DNA of 64,000 bases from Rhizobiaceae bacterium (GTDB lineage: Bacteria > Pseudomonadota > Alphaproteobacteria > Rhizobiales > Rhizobiaceae). The DNA is taken from the NCBI GenBank assembly GCA_023953845.1, contig JAMLJC010000001.1, positions 1,550,001 to 1,614,000 of the forward strand. Reading direction: 5' to 3'. Below the pieces are notes generated by a model. That model was not told the DNA's origin. It made no database searches and saw nothing but the letters and a program-made list of their open reading frames with translations. Below, piece after piece: positions 61,755 through 64,000 of this stretch; the first letter of the stretch is position 1, and every line of letters begins with the position of its first letter. A program made the position numbers and the translations under genes.

Positions 61755-63008
61755 ATGCCCGAACATGATTTCGTGTCGGCTGCGACCGGTTCGTGGCGAA
61801 CGCTTCCATCGCATCGCCGCTGGCTTGAAGAACAAGCCGACGGCCTCTTCGATTTCTTCCAGTATCGCGCGTTCAATCCGGAAGGCGGCTTCTTCGACCT
61901 CGACCCGGCCGGCCGGCCGCTGGACCCGCAGAATCCGGTGCGGCCGATCCACACGACGGCGCGCATGGTGCATTGCTTCGTCATCGGCAGCCTGCTCGGC
62001 CGGGCCGGTTCCGACCGCATCATCGACCACGGCCTGAAATACATCTGGGAACGGCACCGGGACGCCACGCATGGCGGCTATTTCTGGTCGATGGACAATG
62101 ACGGGCCGAAGGACCCGACCAAGCAGGGCTACGGCCATGCCTTCGTGCTGCTCGCCGCGTCGGGCGGCAAGCTGGTCGGCCATCCGCTCGCCGAAAAGAT
62201 GCTGGCCGACATCACCGAGGTGCTGGAGAGCCGGTTCTGGGAAGACGGTTTCGGCGCGATCGCGGAGGAGTTCAACGCCGACTGGACGCCTTTCGCCAAC
62301 TATCGCGGCCAGAATTCCAACATGCATCTGACCGAAGCGCTGATGGCGGCCTTCGAGGCGACGGGCGACCGCCGGTATCTCGACAAGGCCGAGCGCATCG
62401 CGGACCTCGTCATCCGGCGGCACGCCGGGGCGAACGGCTTTCGCGTGGCCGAGCATTTCGACGAGGAATGGAACCTCGACAAGGATTATCGCGCCGTCAA
62501 CGAGATGTTCCGGCCTTCGGGCACGACGCCCGGGCATTCGCTGGAATGGGCGCGACTCATCCTCCAGCTCTGGGTTCTCGGCGGCAAGCATCACGACTGG
62601 ATGCCGCATGCGGCGTCCGAGCTCTTCCGCCAGTCCGTTGAACTCGGCTGGGACCGGGAGAAGGGCGGCTTCTTCTACACGCTCGACTGGAACGGACGGC
62701 CGGCGATGCGGCACAAGCTCTGGTGGCCGGCCTGCGAGGCGGCGGGCGCCGCGAGCTTCCTGACCGAGCATCAGCCGAGCCTCTACCACGAGGAATGGTA
62801 TCGGCGGGTGTGGAACTACATCGCCGACCATCATCTCGACCGCCAGCATGGCGGCTGGATCGAGCAGCTCGACGAGGATCTGAAGTCGTCCTACACCATC
62901 TTCGCCGGCAAGGCCGACATCTACCATGCCCTGCAGGCCTGTCTGATACCGCTCTATCCCTCGACCGGCAGCCTGACCAAGGTCATCCGGGAAAAGGCGA
63001 CCGCATAG
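61755..63008 (+). CDS. AGE family epimerase/isomerase
   Basis: A 417-codon-long (alpha/alpha)6-barrel sugar isomerase or epimerase of the N-acylglucosamine 2-epimerase/mannose isomerase family. Typical segments are RPIHTTARMVHCFVIGSLLG, GYGHAFVLLAAS, RGQNSNMHLTEALMAAFEATGD with the active-site His, and PGHSLEWARLILQLW. TGGAGGAGA lies before ATG 61755. It probably converts the imported sugar to a keto-sugar that the following PfkB kinase phosphorylates, which is an inference. Confidence 0.9.
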   Translation: MPEHDFVSAATGSWRTLPSHRRWLEEQADGLFDFFQYRAFNPEGGFFDLDPAGRPLDPQNPVRPIHTTARMVHCFVIGSLLGRAGSDRIIDHGLKYIWERHRDATHGGYFWSMDNDGPKDPTKQGYGHAFVLLAASGGKLVGHPLAEKMLADITEVLESRFWEDGFGAIAEEFNADWTPFANYRGQNSNMHLTEALMAAFEATGDRRYLDKAERIADLVIRRHAGANGFRVAEHFDEEWNLDKDYRAVNEMFRPSGTTPGHSLEWARLILQLWVLGGKHHDWMPHAASELFRQSVELGWDREKGGFFYTLDWNGRPAMRHKLWWPACEAAGAASFLTEHQPSLYHEEWYRRVWNYIADHHLDRQHGGWIEQLDEDLKSSYTIFAGKADIYHALQACLIPLYPSTGSLTKVIREKATA

Positions 63009-63009
63009 G

Positions 63010-63975
63010 TCATGAGGACGCTCCCGGCCGCTTGGCTGTCGCCGCTATGAACGCGTCGAGTTCCGCGAAAGTGGACGCGCCCTCCATCGGCCCTCTCACC
63101 GTGACGGTGCGCGCGCCGGCTGCATTCGCATAGCGCAGGGAATCCTCGACTGACTTCCCCAGTCGGCGGCAGACAAGGAACGCAGCGCCAAAACAGTCGC
63201 CGGCGCCGGTCGGATCGATCTCCTCCACGGCGAAGCCCGGCATATCGGTCCGGCCGTTGCGGTCGAAATGGCTGGCGCCCTCGGCTCCGCGCTTCAGCAC
63301 GATTTCCCTGACGCCGGCATCGAGCAGCCGCTCGACGGCCCGCGTCTCATCACTCTCGCCGGTGACGAGTTGCAGCTCCTCTCCCGAGGGCAGCAGGTAA
63401 TGCGTGGCCGCCAGCACCATGTCGAATGCCGCCTTCGCATCGCCGGCGGTCAGCATTTCCTTGCGGATGTTCGGATCGAACGAGACTGTGCCGCCGCGCG
63501 CCTTGATCGCGGGCAGGGCATTCCGCACCATGCCGAAGACCGCCGGCACCGGCAGCCCCGACCCCATGATATGCAGATGGCCGGCGGCCGCGAGAACCGC
63601 CTCGGCCTCTGGTGTCGCGGCGATCCGGCCGGCCGCGCTGTCGCGCATGTTGAAGACGAAATCGCGTCCGCCATCCGGGCGATAGCGGACGAAGGCGCTG
63701 CCGGTCGCCGCACCCGGATGGATCGCGACGGCTGAGACGTCGACGCCGTCGCGATTCAGGCGTTCGAGGTTGAGGAAGCCAAAATCGTCATCGCCGACCG
63801 CCGAGACGATGGCGGCCGGATGACCGAGCCTGCCGACTTGGTCGATGAAGATCGCGGGAGCGCCGCTGGGATAAGGACCTGTCAGCGGCTGCGCCTCGCG
63901 GAACCCTTCGCCCCGCGTGGTGGCCATGATTTCCACCAGGATCTCGCCGATCGTGACTATGGCGCCGTCGTTCAT
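63010..63975 (-). CDS. PfkB family sugar kinase (tagatose/fructokinase-like)
   Basis: A 321-residue ribokinase-like enzyme: VTIGEILVEIMA at the N-terminus, GAPAIFIDQVGRLGHPAAIVSAVGDDDFG (about 37-65), and the catalytic DPTGAGDCFGAAF (about 262-274, Asp base). It resembles the rhizobial PfkB proteins often named tagatose kinase, but the sugar is not certain. AGGAGCG precedes ATG 63975. It is convergent with the AGE gene, one base between the stops. Confidence 0.88.
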   Translation of the reverse strand: MNDGAIVTIGEILVEIMATTRGEGFREAQPLTGPYPSGAPAIFIDQVGRLGHPAAIVSAVGDDDFGFLNLERLNRDGVDVSAVAIHPGAATGSAFVRYRPDGGRDFVFNMRDSAAGRIAATPEAEAVLAAAGHLHIMGSGLPVPAVFGMVRNALPAIKARGGTVSFDPNIRKEMLTAGDAKAAFDMVLAATHYLLPSGEELQLVTGESDETRAVERLLDAGVREIVLKRGAEGASHFDRNGRTDMPGFAVEEIDPTGAGDCFGAAFLVCRRLGKSVEDSLRYANAAGARTVTVRGPMEGASTFAELDAFIAATAKRPGASS

Positions 63976-64000
63976 GCCGCGCTCCTGACCTCTCGATAGC

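Overview
The window looks like chromosome from a high-GC alphaproteobacterium of the Hyphomicrobiales, close to Mesorhizobium/Aminobacter/Phyllobacteriaceae. The grounds are an MrpA/PhaA antiporter, an ActS-ActR redox pair, a CysG-DUF2849-CysI-CysH-DUF934 operon, MmcB, an Irr-type box, an IolR-type operator and rhizobial-style intergenic repeats. No rRNA, tRNA or CRISPR array was recognised.

Layout. 1-2058: truncated mrpA (minus strand). 2.4-7 kb: M20 dipeptidase, RNase D-like exonuclease, a small hypothetical protein, a sulfotransferase and an acyltransferase. 7.0-9.2 kb: a class A penicillin-binding protein split into two reading frames that meet at ATGA. 9.2-9.6 kb: a nested inverted-repeat element. 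9.6-15.8 kb: SDR enzyme, a host-attachment-family protein, then the assimilatory sulfate/siroheme operon. 16.3-19.8 kb: trpS, universal stress protein, an Nfu-type Fe-S scaffold with an ICE-like box, a small membrane protein and an L,D-transpeptidase lipoprotein. 20.2-25.2 kb: cueR, mmcB, a ~2.1-kb degraded island of lower GC (IS1595 transposase remnant, HTH genes), then actR and actS. 25.2-36.7 kb: hrpB, Gfo/Idh/MocA oxidoreductase with a divergent RpiR regulator, aldehyde dehydrogenase, NDUFA9-like protein, TauE-like exporter, uppP, GST and queG.

36.9-54 kb is a surface-glycan region. One part (37.3-41 kb) is a probable polyprenyl-phosphate-sugar module: a GT-C-like membrane protein with a frameshift, a DPM1-like GT2, DUF2304, and a stand-alone copy of the GT-C protein's N-terminal domain. 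A DUF2793/beta-helix phage-like protein follows. The second part (42.7-54 kb) carries FkbM methyltransferase, a GT4-GT2 fusion, a GT-B-like protein, two GT2 enzymes, a large HAD protein, a GT4 and UDP-galactopyranose mutase. The latter four-to-five genes overlap end to end, which points to a galactofuranose-containing glycan.

54-57.2 kb holds a zinc ABC importer operon divergent from a Zur-like regulator, with a Zur-type box between them. 57.2-64 kb is a sugar-uptake locus: ROK regulator, ATPase, permease and periplasmic binding protein, plus an AGE-family isomerase and a PfkB kinase.

The best leads for something new are the duplicated extracytoplasmic domain of the GT-C module, the galactofuranose cluster with its HAD protein, the iterated operator in front of the HARE-HTH-like gene, and the split PBP. 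Two single-base frame disruptions in conserved genes could also be sequencing errors. All family assignments come from reading translations by eye; no database search was run.
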